Both the position numbers and the translations under genes were made by a program. From JAGPUQ01 sp036961295 (lineage in GTDB: Bacteria; Pseudomonadota; Gammaproteobacteria; Pseudomonadales; Porticoccaceae): a stretch of DNA of 64,000 bases. The stretch spans positions 744,001 to 808,000 of the forward strand of contig JBALVX010000001.1 of NCBI GenBank assembly GCA_036961295.1, in the 5' to 3' direction. Below, piece by piece: positions 44,100-53,284 of this stretch. The notes under the pieces are model-generated. The model had not been told where the DNA came from. It was given only the letters and a program-made list of their open reading frames with translations, and did not search any database. Numbering within the stretch: the first letter of the stretch is position 1; the number at the start of each line of letters is the position of its first letter.

Positions 44100-45497
44100 A
44101 TGGATACTCTACCGCTGTTCCATAATCTTCGTGGCGCTCGCTGCATTGTGGTGGGCGCGGGAGAAGTGGCCGCCAGAAAGTTAAACTTATTACTCAGTGC
44201 GAACGCTGCGGTAGAGGTCATCGCGCCGCAGAGTTGCGCCGCAATATCGCAATTGGCCGAAGCCGGGCGCATTACCTTACTGACCCGAGCCTATCAGCGT
44301 GATGATCTTACCGGTGCGTCTCTGGTTATCGCCGCCACCGATGATCCCGCTGTCAACAAACAAGTTTCAGAACACGCACGCGCGCAATTTACTCCGGTCA
44401 ATGTCGTGGATAGCCCGGATTTATGTACGGTAATATTTCCATCCATTGTCGACCGCAGCCCGGTACAAATTGCTATCGGCACCAACGGCACCGCTCCGGT
44501 ACTGGCACGTATGCTGCGAACTCAGTTGGAGGCGCTACTTCCCGGTGGCCTGGGTAATCTTGCGGATTTGGCCGGGCGCTTGCGTAAAAAAGTTAAAGAT
44601 AATATTCCCGGGGAAAGCGAACGCAAAGCCTTTTGGGAAAAAGTATTTCAAGGGCCGGTTGCCGAATTAATGTACTCGGGTCGAAGCCAGGCCGCGGAAG
44701 ATAGTTTTAATACTCTACTCACAGCAAGTGCCAATACTGAATTAAAAGGTGAAGTCTACTTAGTTGGTGGTGGGCCCGGTGATCCGGATCTACTCACGCT
44801 GCGAGCACTACGCCTGATGCAACAGGCCGATATTGTGCTTTATGACCGCTTAATTTCCGATGCTGTTCTCGACCGGGTACGCCGGGATTCCGAACGTATT
44901 TACGTCGGTAAAAAAGTCGGCGAGCACCCCATTACCCAGGAGAACATCAACGAGAAACTGGTGGAGTTTGCGCGGGCGGGTAAACGGGTATTGCGACTTA
45001 AGGGCGGTGACCCTTTTATTTTTGGTCGCGGCGGTGAAGAAATTGAACACCTTTCGGCTCACGGAATCAGCTTTCAGGTAGTACCGGGAGTGACCGCGGC
45101 ATCTGGCTGCGCCAGTTACGCTGGTATTCCTTTAACCCACCGGGACTATGCGCAATCCGTGATCTTTCAAACCGGGCACCGTAAAGGTGACACCGTTGAT
45201 CTCGATTGGGATATCCTGGTCAAGCCGAATCAAACCTTGGTTTTTTATATGCCTATCAATGGCTTAAAAGTTATTTGTGATAAGTTACAAGAGCATGGTC
45301 TAAGCGCCGAAATGCCTGCCGCCCTGGTGGAAAATGGTACCCGGCCCGAGCAGCGGGTATTTACCGGTAACCTGCAAACCCTGCCGGCCATTATTGAGCA
45401 ACACGATATAAAAGCGCCCACTTTACTGATTGTCGGTGAAGTGGTGACCTTGAGAAATACCTTAAGTTGGTTCGGTGAGGAAGACAGTAATGGCTAA
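44100..45497 (+). CDS. cysG: Siroheme synthase CysG (multifunctional)
   Basis: The 465-residue protein fuses an N-terminal precorrin-2 dehydrogenase/ferrochelatase (Rossmann VVGAGEVAARKLNLLL) to a C-terminal uroporphyrinogen-III methyltransferase (LVGGGPGDPDLLTLRALRLM and VVPGVTAASGCASYAGIPLT). It makes siroheme for sulfite and nitrite reductases. It overlaps gor by eight bases. Confidence 0.97.
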   Translation: MDTLPLFHNLRGARCIVVGAGEVAARKLNLLLSANAAVEVIAPQSCAAISQLAEAGRITLLTRAYQRDDLTGASLVIAATDDPAVNKQVSEHARAQFTPVNVVDSPDLCTVIFPSIVDRSPVQIAIGTNGTAPVLARMLRTQLEALLPGGLGNLADLAGRLRKKVKDNIPGESERKAFWEKVFQGPVAELMYSGRSQAAEDSFNTLLTASANTELKGEVYLVGGGPGDPDLLTLRALRLMQQADIVLYDRLISDAVLDRVRRDSERIYVGKKVGEHPITQENINEKLVEFARAGKRVLRLKGGDPFIFGRGGEEIEHLSAHGISFQVVPGVTAASGCASYAGIPLTHRDYAQSVIFQTGHRKGDTVDLDWDILVKPNQTLVFYMPINGLKVICDKLQEHGLSAEMPAALVENGTRPEQRVFTGNLQTLPAIIEQHDIKAPTLLIVGEVVTLRNTLSWFGEEDSNG

Positions 45498-46830
45498 ATA
45501 TGACTACGACCTGTTTGTTATCGGCGCAGGTTCCGGCGGTGTACGCGCTGCGCGCATGTCGGCCCAATACGGTGGCCGGGTAGCGGTTGCAGAATATCAG
45601 GCGCTTGGCGGCACCTGTGTCAATGTGGGCTGCGTACCAAAAAAATTATTCGTTTATGCCGCCGAGTTTTCTCACGCCTTCAATGACTCCGCTGGTTTTG
45701 GCTGGCAAAACGGCACGGCTAATTTCCATTGGCCCACCTTACGCGATAATAAAAATCGCGAAATTGAACGCTTAAACGCTATTTATAAAAACTTACTCGA
45801 AACCCCAGGCGTAGATATTATCGAGGGCAGGGGAGTGATCGTTGATCCTCACACCGTTGCGGTTAATGGGCGTGAATATTCCTGCCGCGATATTCTGATT
45901 TGCACGGGCGGCTATCCCTATGTGCCCGAGTTCCCGGGTTCAGAGTATGTCATTAACTCTAACGATGCGTTTTTTCTCGATGAATTACCCAGTTCCATCG
46001 TGGTTGTCGGTGGCGGTTATATCGGTGTTGAATTCGCCGGTATTTTTAATGGTCTCGGTGTCGAAACCCACCTGCTTTACCGCGGTGATTTATTTTTAAA
46101 AGCCTTTGATCAGGATTTACGCACTCACCTTGCTGAAGAAATGACCAAGCAGGGCGTGCATTTGCATTTTAATGAAGATATTGAAGCTGTTAAAAAAACC
46201 TGGCAAGGTTTCGACCTGTCATTAAAAAGCGGGGATAGCTTGCAGACCGGCCTGGTGATGTACGCCACCGGCCGCAAACCCAATACCCACGATTTAGGTT
46301 TGGGAAACACCAAAGTGAGCTGCGATTCACGGGGCTACGTGCAGGTAAACGACGCTCTGCAAACCGCCGAACCCTCGATCTATGCACTGGGTGACGTGAT
46401 AGGTCGAGTAGAGTTGACCCCGGTTGCTATTAAGGAAGGTATGGCGCTGGCGGGGAATTTATTTAAGGGTGAGTCCAATACCATCGACTACAATAATATT
46501 CCCACAGCGGTCTTTAGCCAGCCTAATTTAGGCACCGTGGGTTTAACCGAAGCGGAAGCCAGGGCAAGCTACGACGACATTCAAATTTATCGATCTGAGT
46601 TTCGCCCGATGAAAGCCACTCTTAGCGGTGGCAGTGAGCGCGCCTTAATGAAATTAATTGTTGATGCTTCCACAGACAAAGTTATCGGCTGTCATATGCT
46701 GGGCGATGGCGCGGGAGAAATTATTCAGGGTTTAGCAGTGGCGATTAAATGTGGCGCCACCAAGGCAGATTTTGACGCTACCGTCGGTATTCATCCAACT
46801 TCGGCAGAAGAATTCGTTACCATGAGATAG
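45490..46830 (+). CDS. gor: Glutathione-disulfide reductase
   Basis: The 446-residue flavoenzyme has the FAD motif VIGAGSGGVRAARMSA, the redox-active pair in GGTCVNVGCVPKK, an NADPH-binding GGGYIGVEFAGIF and the C-terminal catalytic GIHPTSAEEF. CVNVGC and the GSGGVRAAR variant point to glutathione reductase rather than lipoamide dehydrogenase. I start at the ATG at 45490, within the end of cysG. It supplies GSH for the GST-type protein and other uses. Confidence 0.95.
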   Translation: MAKYDYDLFVIGAGSGGVRAARMSAQYGGRVAVAEYQALGGTCVNVGCVPKKLFVYAAEFSHAFNDSAGFGWQNGTANFHWPTLRDNKNREIERLNAIYKNLLETPGVDIIEGRGVIVDPHTVAVNGREYSCRDILICTGGYPYVPEFPGSEYVINSNDAFFLDELPSSIVVVGGGYIGVEFAGIFNGLGVETHLLYRGDLFLKAFDQDLRTHLAEEMTKQGVHLHFNEDIEAVKKTWQGFDLSLKSGDSLQTGLVMYATGRKPNTHDLGLGNTKVSCDSRGYVQVNDALQTAEPSIYALGDVIGRVELTPVAIKEGMALAGNLFKGESNTIDYNNIPTAVFSQPNLGTVGLTEAEARASYDDIQIYRSEFRPMKATLSGGSERALMKLIVDASTDKVIGCHMLGDGAGEIIQGLAVAIKCGATKADFDATVGIHPTSAEEFVTMR

Positions 46831-46903
46831 CCTATATGGTAAAAAAAATTAAATGATCTAAAAGGATTAAAGCTGAGTTTTTAGTAAAATATCAGGAGAT
46901 ATC

Positions 46904-47419
46904 ATGACACTTTCAGATGTTAGCAGTCTAGGCGAAATTATAGGTGCGCTTGCGGTTGTAATATCACTGTTCTATGTTGCGTATCAGCTCCGTCAAAGCA
47001 CCAAGGCAGTAGAGTCCGCAACGGCGCAATCTGTCCATGAAAACTATGCTGCGTGGTATCACCTGCTGGCGAGTGACGCTGACATTTCGCGAATTGCGAC
47101 GAATGGTTTGCGAGACTATATGTCCTTGTCTGAAGTTGAGAAAGGGCGGTTTGTAGCAATTTTTATGGCGTTTCTTTCATACTCTCAAAATGCTTTCTTT
47201 AAATGGCGAGAAGGCGCACTTCCGGCTAAGCTCTGGGTGGGATGGGAGCTTCTTATGGTGAACCTTGTATCATCGCGGGGTGGGCAAGTTTTTTGGGAAG
47301 AACGAAAATATTTGTTTGGCAAAGAGTTTTGTAGCCATGTTGAAAACGATATTATGAAGCGAGAACCACACCCAAACGCAAAACCGATGGGTGCTTTTTC
47401 TCTCACTGAGGAAAAATAG
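46904..47419 (+). CDS. Unknown protein with one N-terminal membrane helix
   Basis: The 171-residue product has one hydrophobic helix (about 10-29, LGEIIGALAVVISLFYVAYQ), then a helical, aromatic-rich soluble part with the run NYAAWYHLLASDADISRI and a charged tail. I recognise the general type (single-helix hypothetical proteins common in marine gammaproteobacteria) but no characterised family. The sequence is more A/T-rich than gor before it. An AGGAGA site precedes the ATG. Function unknown. Confidence 0.75.
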   Translation: MTLSDVSSLGEIIGALAVVISLFYVAYQLRQSTKAVESATAQSVHENYAAWYHLLASDADISRIATNGLRDYMSLSEVEKGRFVAIFMAFLSYSQNAFFKWREGALPAKLWVGWELLMVNLVSSRGGQVFWEERKYLFGKEFCSHVENDIMKREPHPNAKPMGAFSLTEEK

Positions 47420-47539
47420 GGTGTCGAAATATAGTTTGGCATCACAAGCTCCCGTGTAAAAAATAGAGAAGCTCTGGCCAGAGGAAATCAGGCACGTCGA
47501 ATGCGGAGTGCTCCGGTTGTTTGTACGAGAATAGGGCAT

Positions 47540-47569
47540 AAAAAAGGCCGCAGACTGCGGCCTTTTTTA
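47540..47569. terminator. Bidirectional intrinsic terminator
   Basis: AAAAAAGGCCGCA, a GAC loop and TGCGGCCTTTTTT form a textbook hairpin with U-runs in both directions, between the convergent unknown gene and the alcohol dehydrogenase. Confidence 0.95.
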
Positions 47570-47583
47570 TGATGAGCTAGATA

Positions 47584-48678
47584 CTACTTATAAAGAATAA
47601 CACCACGAATGTTTTTGCCTTCAACCATATCGTCAAAGCCTTCCTTAACTTCGTCAATAGTGTAGGTGCGGGACTGCATGCGATCGAGATCTAGCTGTCC
47701 GGTCTCATAGAAACCCAGCAATTTCTCGAAATCAACTTTGGCATTGGTGCTGCCATATAGGCAACCACAAACCTTTTTGGAGGCCAGTGGCATTTCCAGG
47801 GCGCTGAACTTGTATTCCTCTGTCGGGCTGCCAGCACCGACCATACAGCAGGTACCACCACGGCGAGTAGCCGCATACGCCTGGGCAGCAACCGCAGGAA
47901 TACCAATCACTTCAAACGCGTAATCTACGCCGATATCGTTGGTGATTTCCATGATTTGAGCAACAGGATCCTTGCTTGCGTTTATCGTGTGGGTCGCACC
48001 AAAATCTTTCGCCGCTTCAAGCTTTGCGTCGTTCAAATCAACCGCGATAATGGGGTTAGCACCGGCAATCTTCGCGCCTTGCAGGGCTGAGAGACCAACA
48101 CCGCCGCAACCAAATACAGCCGCACTGCTACCAGGTTTTACTTTGGCGGTGTTCAGCGCTGCACCCGCACCGGTCATTACGCCGCAACCGACTAAGGCTG
48201 CTGCTTCCAGGTTATGCCGCTTATCGATACGAACGACGCACATAGAAGGGCAGACAATTTGTTCGGCCATATTACCCAACGCCGCAAAAGCGCCGATGTG
48301 CTCGCCGTTCAATTTAACGCGGCTGGTGCCATCTGGCTGCATGCCACTGAAGAGATCAGTAGCCGTACATAACCAGGGCTCCTGATGCAGGCAGAAGTAA
48401 CACTCGCCACACATGGGGATAAACGAGGTGATCACGTGATCACCGACTTGTACGTTAGTTACATTCGAGCCGACTTCTTCAACGACGCCAGCGCCTTCGT
48501 GGCCAAGCACCATAGGCAGAGGCATAGGTAACTTGCCGTTAATGACAGACAGATCAGACATGCACAGGCCAGTGGCTGTCATGCGAACTCGCACATCATT
48601 TTCTTTTGGTGGATCGAGCTCAATTTCCTGAACGGAATATTCGTTGAGTGCGGTTAGTACTACAGCTTTTACTTTCAT
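47584..48678 (-). CDS. Zinc-dependent alcohol dehydrogenase (MDR superfamily, class III-like)
   Basis: The 364-residue protein shows the catalytic-zinc ligands in TGLCMSD and VLGHEGAGVVEEVG, the four structural-zinc cysteines CGECYFCLHQEPWLC, the Rossmann motif FGCGGVGLSALQG and the ending IRGVILYK. This combination resembles the NDMA-dependent/formaldehyde dehydrogenase branch. I start at the ATG at 48678 with GAGGA upstream; the longer frame to 48765 is probably leader. Substrate (a primary alcohol or S-hydroxymethyl thiol) is not decided by sequence. It is divergent from prc. Confidence 0.9.
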   Translation of the reverse strand: MKVKAVVLTALNEYSVQEIELDPPKENDVRVRMTATGLCMSDLSVINGKLPMPLPMVLGHEGAGVVEEVGSNVTNVQVGDHVITSFIPMCGECYFCLHQEPWLCTATDLFSGMQPDGTSRVKLNGEHIGAFAALGNMAEQIVCPSMCVVRIDKRHNLEAAALVGCGVMTGAGAALNTAKVKPGSSAAVFGCGGVGLSALQGAKIAGANPIIAVDLNDAKLEAAKDFGATHTINASKDPVAQIMEITNDIGVDYAFEVIGIPAVAAQAYAATRRGGTCCMVGAGSPTEEYKFSALEMPLASKKVCGCLYGSTNAKVDFEKLLGFYETGQLDLDRMQSRTYTIDEVKEGFDDMVEGKNIRGVILYK

Positions 48679-48853
48679 TGGCGTCCTCATGACGTGTCGG
48701 TAGGTAAATAGTGGTAACAACTCAGTTAAGTTGTCATTAGTTAACAAAGCGCGCAAATAATACACGGTCTGGGCCGTATGTATAAGCCGCAGATATAAAC
48801 CTAATCGCTTTTAACTTGTCCTATCTGACTGATCGTTTTCAGATCACCCTTAT

Positions 48854-48880
48854 ATTATGGTGCGCATAATGTATATTATG
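48854..48880. promoter_or_regulatory. Three phased ATTATG/CATAAT half-sites between adh and prc
   Basis: ATTATG at 48854, CATAAT at 48865 and ATTATG at 48875 are spaced 11 and 10 bases, about one helical turn, and the last two form the perfect palindrome CATAAT-GTAT-ATTATG. The 303-base gap between the divergent adh and prc genes has no coding content, so this is a likely operator. The regulator is unknown. Confidence 0.5.
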
Positions 48881-48981
48881 TTAAATTGAAGAGATGACCA
48901 ACTGTGGCAATACTTCCTAAGTAGCGAGCCATCAGCCATACTCACCTTATCGAATGAATGATGTAGAGAACCCCCCTATTC

Positions 48982-51120
48982 ATGAAGACTTTATTACGAT
49001 CTACGATCGCCGCTTTCGCCCTTAGTTGCTATATAGCCTCCTCAAGCGCGTCACTCACGCCTTTGGAGCCCCTAAAAGAACACTCGAAGGGAATTCGGGA
49101 GATCATTAAGGTACTAGACAAGCGTCACTACCGGGATGTTGATGTGGACGATAGTTTTTCTTCCTTGCTTCTGGAGAGCTACCTGGAGCAACTCGATCCG
49201 ACAAAAACCTATTTTCTGGCTAGTGATATCAGCGAGTTCCAGGTATGGAAAACAAGTCTGGATGACGAGCTAAAGGCTGGGGACCTCGATCATGTTTTCG
49301 CCATTTACAATCGTTTTCGAACCCGTATAAGCGAGCGGCTGGCGGCCAATATTACTCTGCTCGAAAGTGATTATAGTTTTGATTTTACTATAGAAGAAAC
49401 CCTGCCCCTGGATCCAGATGTTCGCCAATGGCCGGCAACTAAACTACAAGCCGATGATTTTTGGCGCAAACGGGTTAAGGATAGCCTGTTGCGTTTACTG
49501 CTTTCCGATAAGGAAGTCGAAGCAGCCCGCGAATTACTCATTAAGCGTTACAAAAACCAGCAATCTCTGATCTCTCAGCAGTCGGCGGACGATAGCTTCG
49601 AGCTTTACGCAAATGCTGTGGCGGGTATTTACGATCCCCACACCTCCTATCTATCTCCACGTACTCTGGAGAACTTCCAGATCAGTATGTCACTATCACT
49701 CGAAGGTATCGGCGCGGTGCTACAGCGAGAGGATGAGCTTACCAAGGTGGTTAGTGTGGTTCCCGGCGGACCCGCAGACAAGCAAGGCAGCCTGGCCCCC
49801 GGCGATAAAATTATTAGCGTCGCTCAAGATGACGACGGTGAAACGGTTGATGTCATCGGTTGGCGTCTCGATGATGTGGTCGAGTTGATTCGCGGCAAAA
49901 AAGGTACCGAGGTACGGCTTGGCGTTATGTCAGGTAAAACCGAAGTAAGCGACGAGACCCAGGAAATATCAATTATTCGTGACAAGGTAAAACTTGAAGG
50001 TCAGGCCGCTAAAAAACAGGTGATCACCCTACCCGGCTCGAGTAAGAATGGCGGTGAAGAAGTTCGCGTAGGCGTCATCACCCTGCCCGCCTTTTATATG
50101 GATTTCGAAGCGTACAGACGCGGCGATGAAAACTATAAAAGTACCACGCGAGATGTGTTCAAACTGCTCAACGAGCTCCGCGAGGAAGAAGTGAATGGCG
50201 TCATCCTCGACCTGCGTAATAACGGTGGTGGTTCGCTGTACGAAGCTACGGCGCTTACTGATCTATTTATTGATCCTGGTCCTGTGGTGCAAATCAAACA
50301 CGCCAGTCAGCGAGTGTCGCGTGATCAGGTAGCCCGCCAGAGCGCCATGTACAACGGCCCTCTACTGGTACTTATTAATCGACTTAGCGCCTCTGCGTCG
50401 GAAATTTTTGCCGGTGTTATCCAGGATTATGGCCGAGGCTTGGTGGTCGGTTCCCAAAGTTTTGGTAAAGGTACTGTGCAGGTACTAACACCTCTTGATA
50501 GCGGGCAGCTTAAATTAACCGAATCAAAATTTTATCGAGTATCTGGTGAAAGTACTCAGCATCGTGGAGTGGTTCCGGATATAAGTTTCCCGTCCCTTTA
50601 CGACGTTGAGGAAATTGGTGAGAGCAGCCAGGATTTCGCCCTGCCCTGGGACCACATTCACGCCGCCCCGCATTTACGTTACGACGCCGTTTCGCCCTTA
50701 CTTGCCGACCTTGAACAGCGCCATCAATCAAGGGTTACTACGGATTTTGATTGGGGTTTAATGTTGGAAGAGCTGGAGTTAATAGAAAAGAATCGGGCTA
50801 TAAAAGAAATCTCCCTTAACCGAGAGCAGCGTATCTTACTGAAGAGCGAACGCGAAAATACCTTAATGACCCTAGCCAATAAACGCCGCTCGGCTAAAGG
50901 TGAAACGACTTACGACACTGTTGAAGCCTGGCGAGAAGCCGCTGAAAAGGGCGAGGAAGAAAGTGCTGAGAACAAGACCGATGACGATGCGGAGTTTGAT
51001 CCCGCCAGCGATCCGCAACTTAAGGAGTCGAGTTATATTTTGCTTGATTACATTACCTTAGCTCGAGAATTTAATTGGAACCGGCAGATTGCTGCTCGTA
51101 TCAAGGCAGAGATAAAATAA
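48982..51120 (+). CDS. prc: Carboxy-terminal (tail-specific) protease Prc/Tsp
   Basis: The 712-residue protein has a signal peptide (about 1-24), an N-terminal helical region, a PDZ domain (LEGIGAVLQREDELTKVVSV and GGPADKQGSLAPGDKIISV), and an S41 protease domain with nucleophile Ser in RLSASASEIFAG and Lys in SQSFGKGTVQVL, followed by the C-terminal DUF3340-like helical region. It degrades periplasmic proteins from the C-terminus and trims PBP3 in E. coli. It stands alone. Confidence 0.96.
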   Translation: MKTLLRSTIAAFALSCYIASSSASLTPLEPLKEHSKGIREIIKVLDKRHYRDVDVDDSFSSLLLESYLEQLDPTKTYFLASDISEFQVWKTSLDDELKAGDLDHVFAIYNRFRTRISERLAANITLLESDYSFDFTIEETLPLDPDVRQWPATKLQADDFWRKRVKDSLLRLLLSDKEVEAARELLIKRYKNQQSLISQQSADDSFELYANAVAGIYDPHTSYLSPRTLENFQISMSLSLEGIGAVLQREDELTKVVSVVPGGPADKQGSLAPGDKIISVAQDDDGETVDVIGWRLDDVVELIRGKKGTEVRLGVMSGKTEVSDETQEISIIRDKVKLEGQAAKKQVITLPGSSKNGGEEVRVGVITLPAFYMDFEAYRRGDENYKSTTRDVFKLLNELREEEVNGVILDLRNNGGGSLYEATALTDLFIDPGPVVQIKHASQRVSRDQVARQSAMYNGPLLVLINRLSASASEIFAGVIQDYGRGLVVGSQSFGKGTVQVLTPLDSGQLKLTESKFYRVSGESTQHRGVVPDISFPSLYDVEEIGESSQDFALPWDHIHAAPHLRYDAVSPLLADLEQRHQSRVTTDFDWGLMLEELELIEKNRAIKEISLNREQRILLKSERENTLMTLANKRRSAKGETTYDTVEAWREAAEKGEEESAENKTDDDAEFDPASDPQLKESSYILLDYITLAREFNWNRQIAARIKAEIK

Positions 51121-51251
51121 AGGGTTGTTCAGTTTAATCAATGAATTAGGAGAATTTCCTGCCGAAGTGAGAAAAATAAGGCTTTTTTGTCAACCAAATA
51201 CGACTTGATGCGTTTTACCTAGTACGGAAGCTTAAAACCGAGGTAAAACCC

Positions 51252-51641
51252 ATGAAAAAGCTCTTATTACCAGCCCTTGTTAGCCTTTCCCTTGCGGGTT
51301 CTATGATGTTCGCTACGCCCGCCTTAGCCGAAAGAGATCGACACGACCGTGTCGAGCGCGGAGAACATCGTGATCGGCATGCTGATCGCCGTCAGACACG
51401 TAATCATCGTGATATAGATCGTCGTTTTGATCGCGGTAATCGTCATAGTAACAAGCATTATTACAACTCTCATCGCCCTGCCCATTCTTACCGATCGGGC
51501 CGTCATTATCAGAAGCACTACTACAACCGGCAAAATGATCGTTACTATCGTCGGCATAATGATCATCATAGACACGGCGGTGATGTCATTAGATTGATTG
51601 GCGGCGCTATTCTTCTCGATCAGCTGATACGGCATCACTAG
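51252..51641 (+). CDS. Secreted His/Arg/Tyr-rich small protein
   Basis: The 129-residue protein has a clear signal peptide ending ATPALA (about residue 26). The mature part is almost entirely Arg, His, Asp, Tyr and Asn up to about residue 108, then ends with a short hydrophobic stretch (DVIRLIGGAILLDQLI). Low complexity and His density suggest metal or polyanion binding; RcnB-type periplasmic proteins are a distant analogy only. A GAGGTAAAA site precedes the ATG. It is followed by its own terminator and then by the ECF sigma operon. Confidence 0.75.
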   Translation: MKKLLLPALVSLSLAGSMMFATPALAERDRHDRVERGEHRDRHADRRQTRNHRDIDRRFDRGNRHSNKHYYNSHRPAHSYRSGRHYQKHYYNRQNDRYYRRHNDHHRHGGDVIRLIGGAILLDQLIRHH

Positions 51642-51684
51642 GACTAAAGGCAAATCGTGATTGATTTAACAATTCCACAAGCAT

Positions 51685-51711
51685 CCCCGGCGCAATTCAG
51701 CATTGCCGGGG
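51685..51711 (+). repeat. Inverted repeat CCCCGGC/GCCGGGG
   Basis: Perfect seven-base arms around a 13-base loop lie 44 bases after the His-rich gene, just before the larger terminator hairpin. It probably adds to 3'-end structure. Confidence 0.6.
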
Positions 51712-51722
51712 CAATGTTTCCG

Positions 51723-51762
51723 ATCCGGAACAGGAAGCCAGGCTCCCTGCTCCGGATTTTTG
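51723..51762 (+). terminator. Intrinsic terminator of the His-rich gene
   Basis: ATCCGGAACAGGAAGCC pairs with GGCTCCCTGCTCCGGAT (two A-C mismatches) and is followed by TTTTT. Its position inside the upstream open frame argues that the sigma-factor gene starts further right. Confidence 0.8.
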
Positions 51763-51873
51763 ACGAAGTCCCGAAGCGCCGCAGCTACAACTCAAGTGTT
51801 TGGAACCATGCCCGGCTATAATTCTGATTGTCGTATCGATGCAGCGGGTTCAGAGGTAACTCATTTAGTCGTT

Positions 51874-52416
51874 ATGGAAAAATTTCTTGCTTCGATTGAA
51901 AAACGCGGATACGCGGTCGCCTATGCCACACTACGCCATCGTGAAGATGCCCTCGATGCTGTTCAGGACACCATGCTACAGCTGGTACGGCATTATCGCG
52001 ACAAAACTGAAGAAGAGTGGACACCCTTGTTCTATCGTATTCTTCACAATAAAATTAACGACACTTTCCGCAAACGAAAACTAAGCGGCTCTTTATTTGG
52101 CTGGTTGCCACAGCGGCGTAGAAACGAAGACGATGACAGTAGCGAGAGCAATGACGAGTCTTTCGATAATATCCCCTCCCCTCATAGCAGTACGCCCGAA
52201 GCAAGTGTGGAGCAAGGCCGGCAAGCCGACGCTTTACAGAACGCTGTGGCACAGTTACCCAGACGTCAACGAGAAGCTTTTGTACTGCGATGCTGGGAAG
52301 GTTTTTCTACTATTGAAACGGCTAACTCAATGGGCTGCAGCGAAGGCAGCGTAAAAACTCATTATTCGCGCGCGTTGGAGCGTTTGCGAACTTTATTGAA
52401 GGAGTATCAGTTATGA
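51874..52416 (+). CDS. ECF-type RNA polymerase sigma factor
   Basis: The 180-residue protein (from 51874) has sigma region 2 (YATLRHREDALDAVQDTMLQLV), an acidic Ser-rich linker (EDDDSSESNDES) and region 4 with a helix-turn-helix (LPRRQREAFVLRCWEGFSTI and GCSEGSVKTHYSRALERLR). I prefer the ATG at 51874, which gives the family start MEKFLASIEKRGYAVAYA; an ATG at 51808 with GGAA is also possible. Its stop overlaps the next start (ATGA). The operon with a membrane protein and DUF3106 protein is a known sigma/anti-sigma-like arrangement. Confidence 0.9.
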   Translation: MEKFLASIEKRGYAVAYATLRHREDALDAVQDTMLQLVRHYRDKTEEEWTPLFYRILHNKINDTFRKRKLSGSLFGWLPQRRRNEDDDSSESNDESFDNIPSPHSSTPEASVEQGRQADALQNAVAQLPRRQREAFVLRCWEGFSTIETANSMGCSEGSVKTHYSRALERLRTLLKEYQL

Positions 52417-52754
52417 AACCCGACAAGCAGCGCTTAACTGAAGAACAACTAGCTACGGCATTACACAGTTTAGAAAACAATCTTGATTCGGCAACGGTAC
52501 GAGAGCTTGCCGAACGTCGACAGATCGCATTAGATGCCGCTTCAACACCACTGTGGCAACGTTGGATCCTGCCGTCTGGGGTCGCGTTTGCTTCGGCTTT
52601 GCTGCTGGCGATATTTTTATCCCCGTTAATGTCGTCGATTTCGGGCTTTAATGAGGATGTCACAAGCACACAATTATCTGAAAATATTGAGTTGTATGAA
52701 GATTTGGAATTTTATTCGTGGCTTGCTAATGCTGAACTCAACGAGCACGGCTAA
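52413..52754 (+). CDS. Single-pass membrane protein, DUF3619-like, possible anti-sigma factor
   Basis: The 113-residue protein has a soluble helical N-terminus (LATALHSLENNLDSATVREL), one membrane helix (about 51-71, ILPSGVAFASALLLAIFLSP) and an acidic periplasmic tail. The layout, and its position overlapping the sigma gene by four bases, match DUF3619-type partners found with such sigma factors. An anti-sigma role is inferred from context, not from a known zinc motif (no HxxxCxxC is present). Confidence 0.65.
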   Translation: MKPDKQRLTEEQLATALHSLENNLDSATVRELAERRQIALDAASTPLWQRWILPSGVAFASALLLAIFLSPLMSSISGFNEDVTSTQLSENIELYEDLEFYSWLANAELNEHG

Positions 52755-52780
52755 ATAGGCTGATTAATAGGTACAGTTAA

Positions 52781-53284
52781 ATGAACAGACAGCAATTAAA
52801 TCATCATCGTTCCCCACCGGGCCCTCGTTACGAGCGTCGGCAGAAAGTTGAGATCGTCGGGCGAAACTATAACCCGGCATTTCTCTACCTGAGTTTCGCG
52901 CTACTGTTATTGCTTATTACCTATGCTCCTCGTGCTGCTGCGTATTCACCCGTCAGCGATAGTGCCTCTTATCAAAGCAATACCGCTTACCTGCTGGCCG
53001 GAAATGATCGTAGTAATGATGAGGGCTATGGCCAAGGTAAGAGTCGCGACGGTAAGAAAAATAGAAAGGAGCGTTGGGAGCAGTTAACGCCAGAGCGGCA
53101 GGAACGGATTAAGCAACGTCGAGAACGTTTTGAAAAGCTGCCCCCTGAAGAGAAAAAGCGTGTCAAACAAGCTCGCGAACGCTTTCGAAAAATGCCAGCC
53201 GAGGAACGCAAAGCACTGCGCGAAAAATGGAAAACCCTGTCCCCCGAAGAAAAGCGTCAAATGCGGCGGCAGCAACAAAAGTAG
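52781..53284 (+). CDS. DUF3106 family exported protein
   Basis: The 167-residue protein has a basic N-terminus, a hydrophobic segment (about 33-50) and a C-terminal half made of four imperfect helical repeats of about 15-18 residues beginning LTPERQERIKQ, LPPEEKKRVKQ, MPAEERKALRE and LSPEEKRQMRR. This is the DUF3106 pattern. Function unknown; it resembles periplasmic Zn- or envelope-stress sensors of the CpxP/ZraP type only in being helical and charged. It closes the sigma operon. Confidence 0.85.
   Translation: MNRQQLNHHRSPPGPRYERRQKVEIVGRNYNPAFLYLSFALLLLLITYAPRAAAYSPVSDSASYQSNTAYLLAGNDRSNDEGYGQGKSRDGKKNRKERWEQLTPERQERIKQRRERFEKLPPEEKKRVKQARERFRKMPAEERKALREKWKTLSPEEKRQMRRQQQK

Noticed and set aside
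48679..48765. N-terminal extension of the alcohol dehydrogenase
   Set aside because: The extra 29 residues have no counterpart in the family, and the ATG at 48678 has a proper GAGGA site.
51324..51653. 109-codon open frame antisense to the His/Arg-rich gene
   Set aside because: The sense codons for His, Arg, Asp and Tyr leave few antisense stops, so the open frame is a composition artefact. It has no ribosome site and no plausible protein features.
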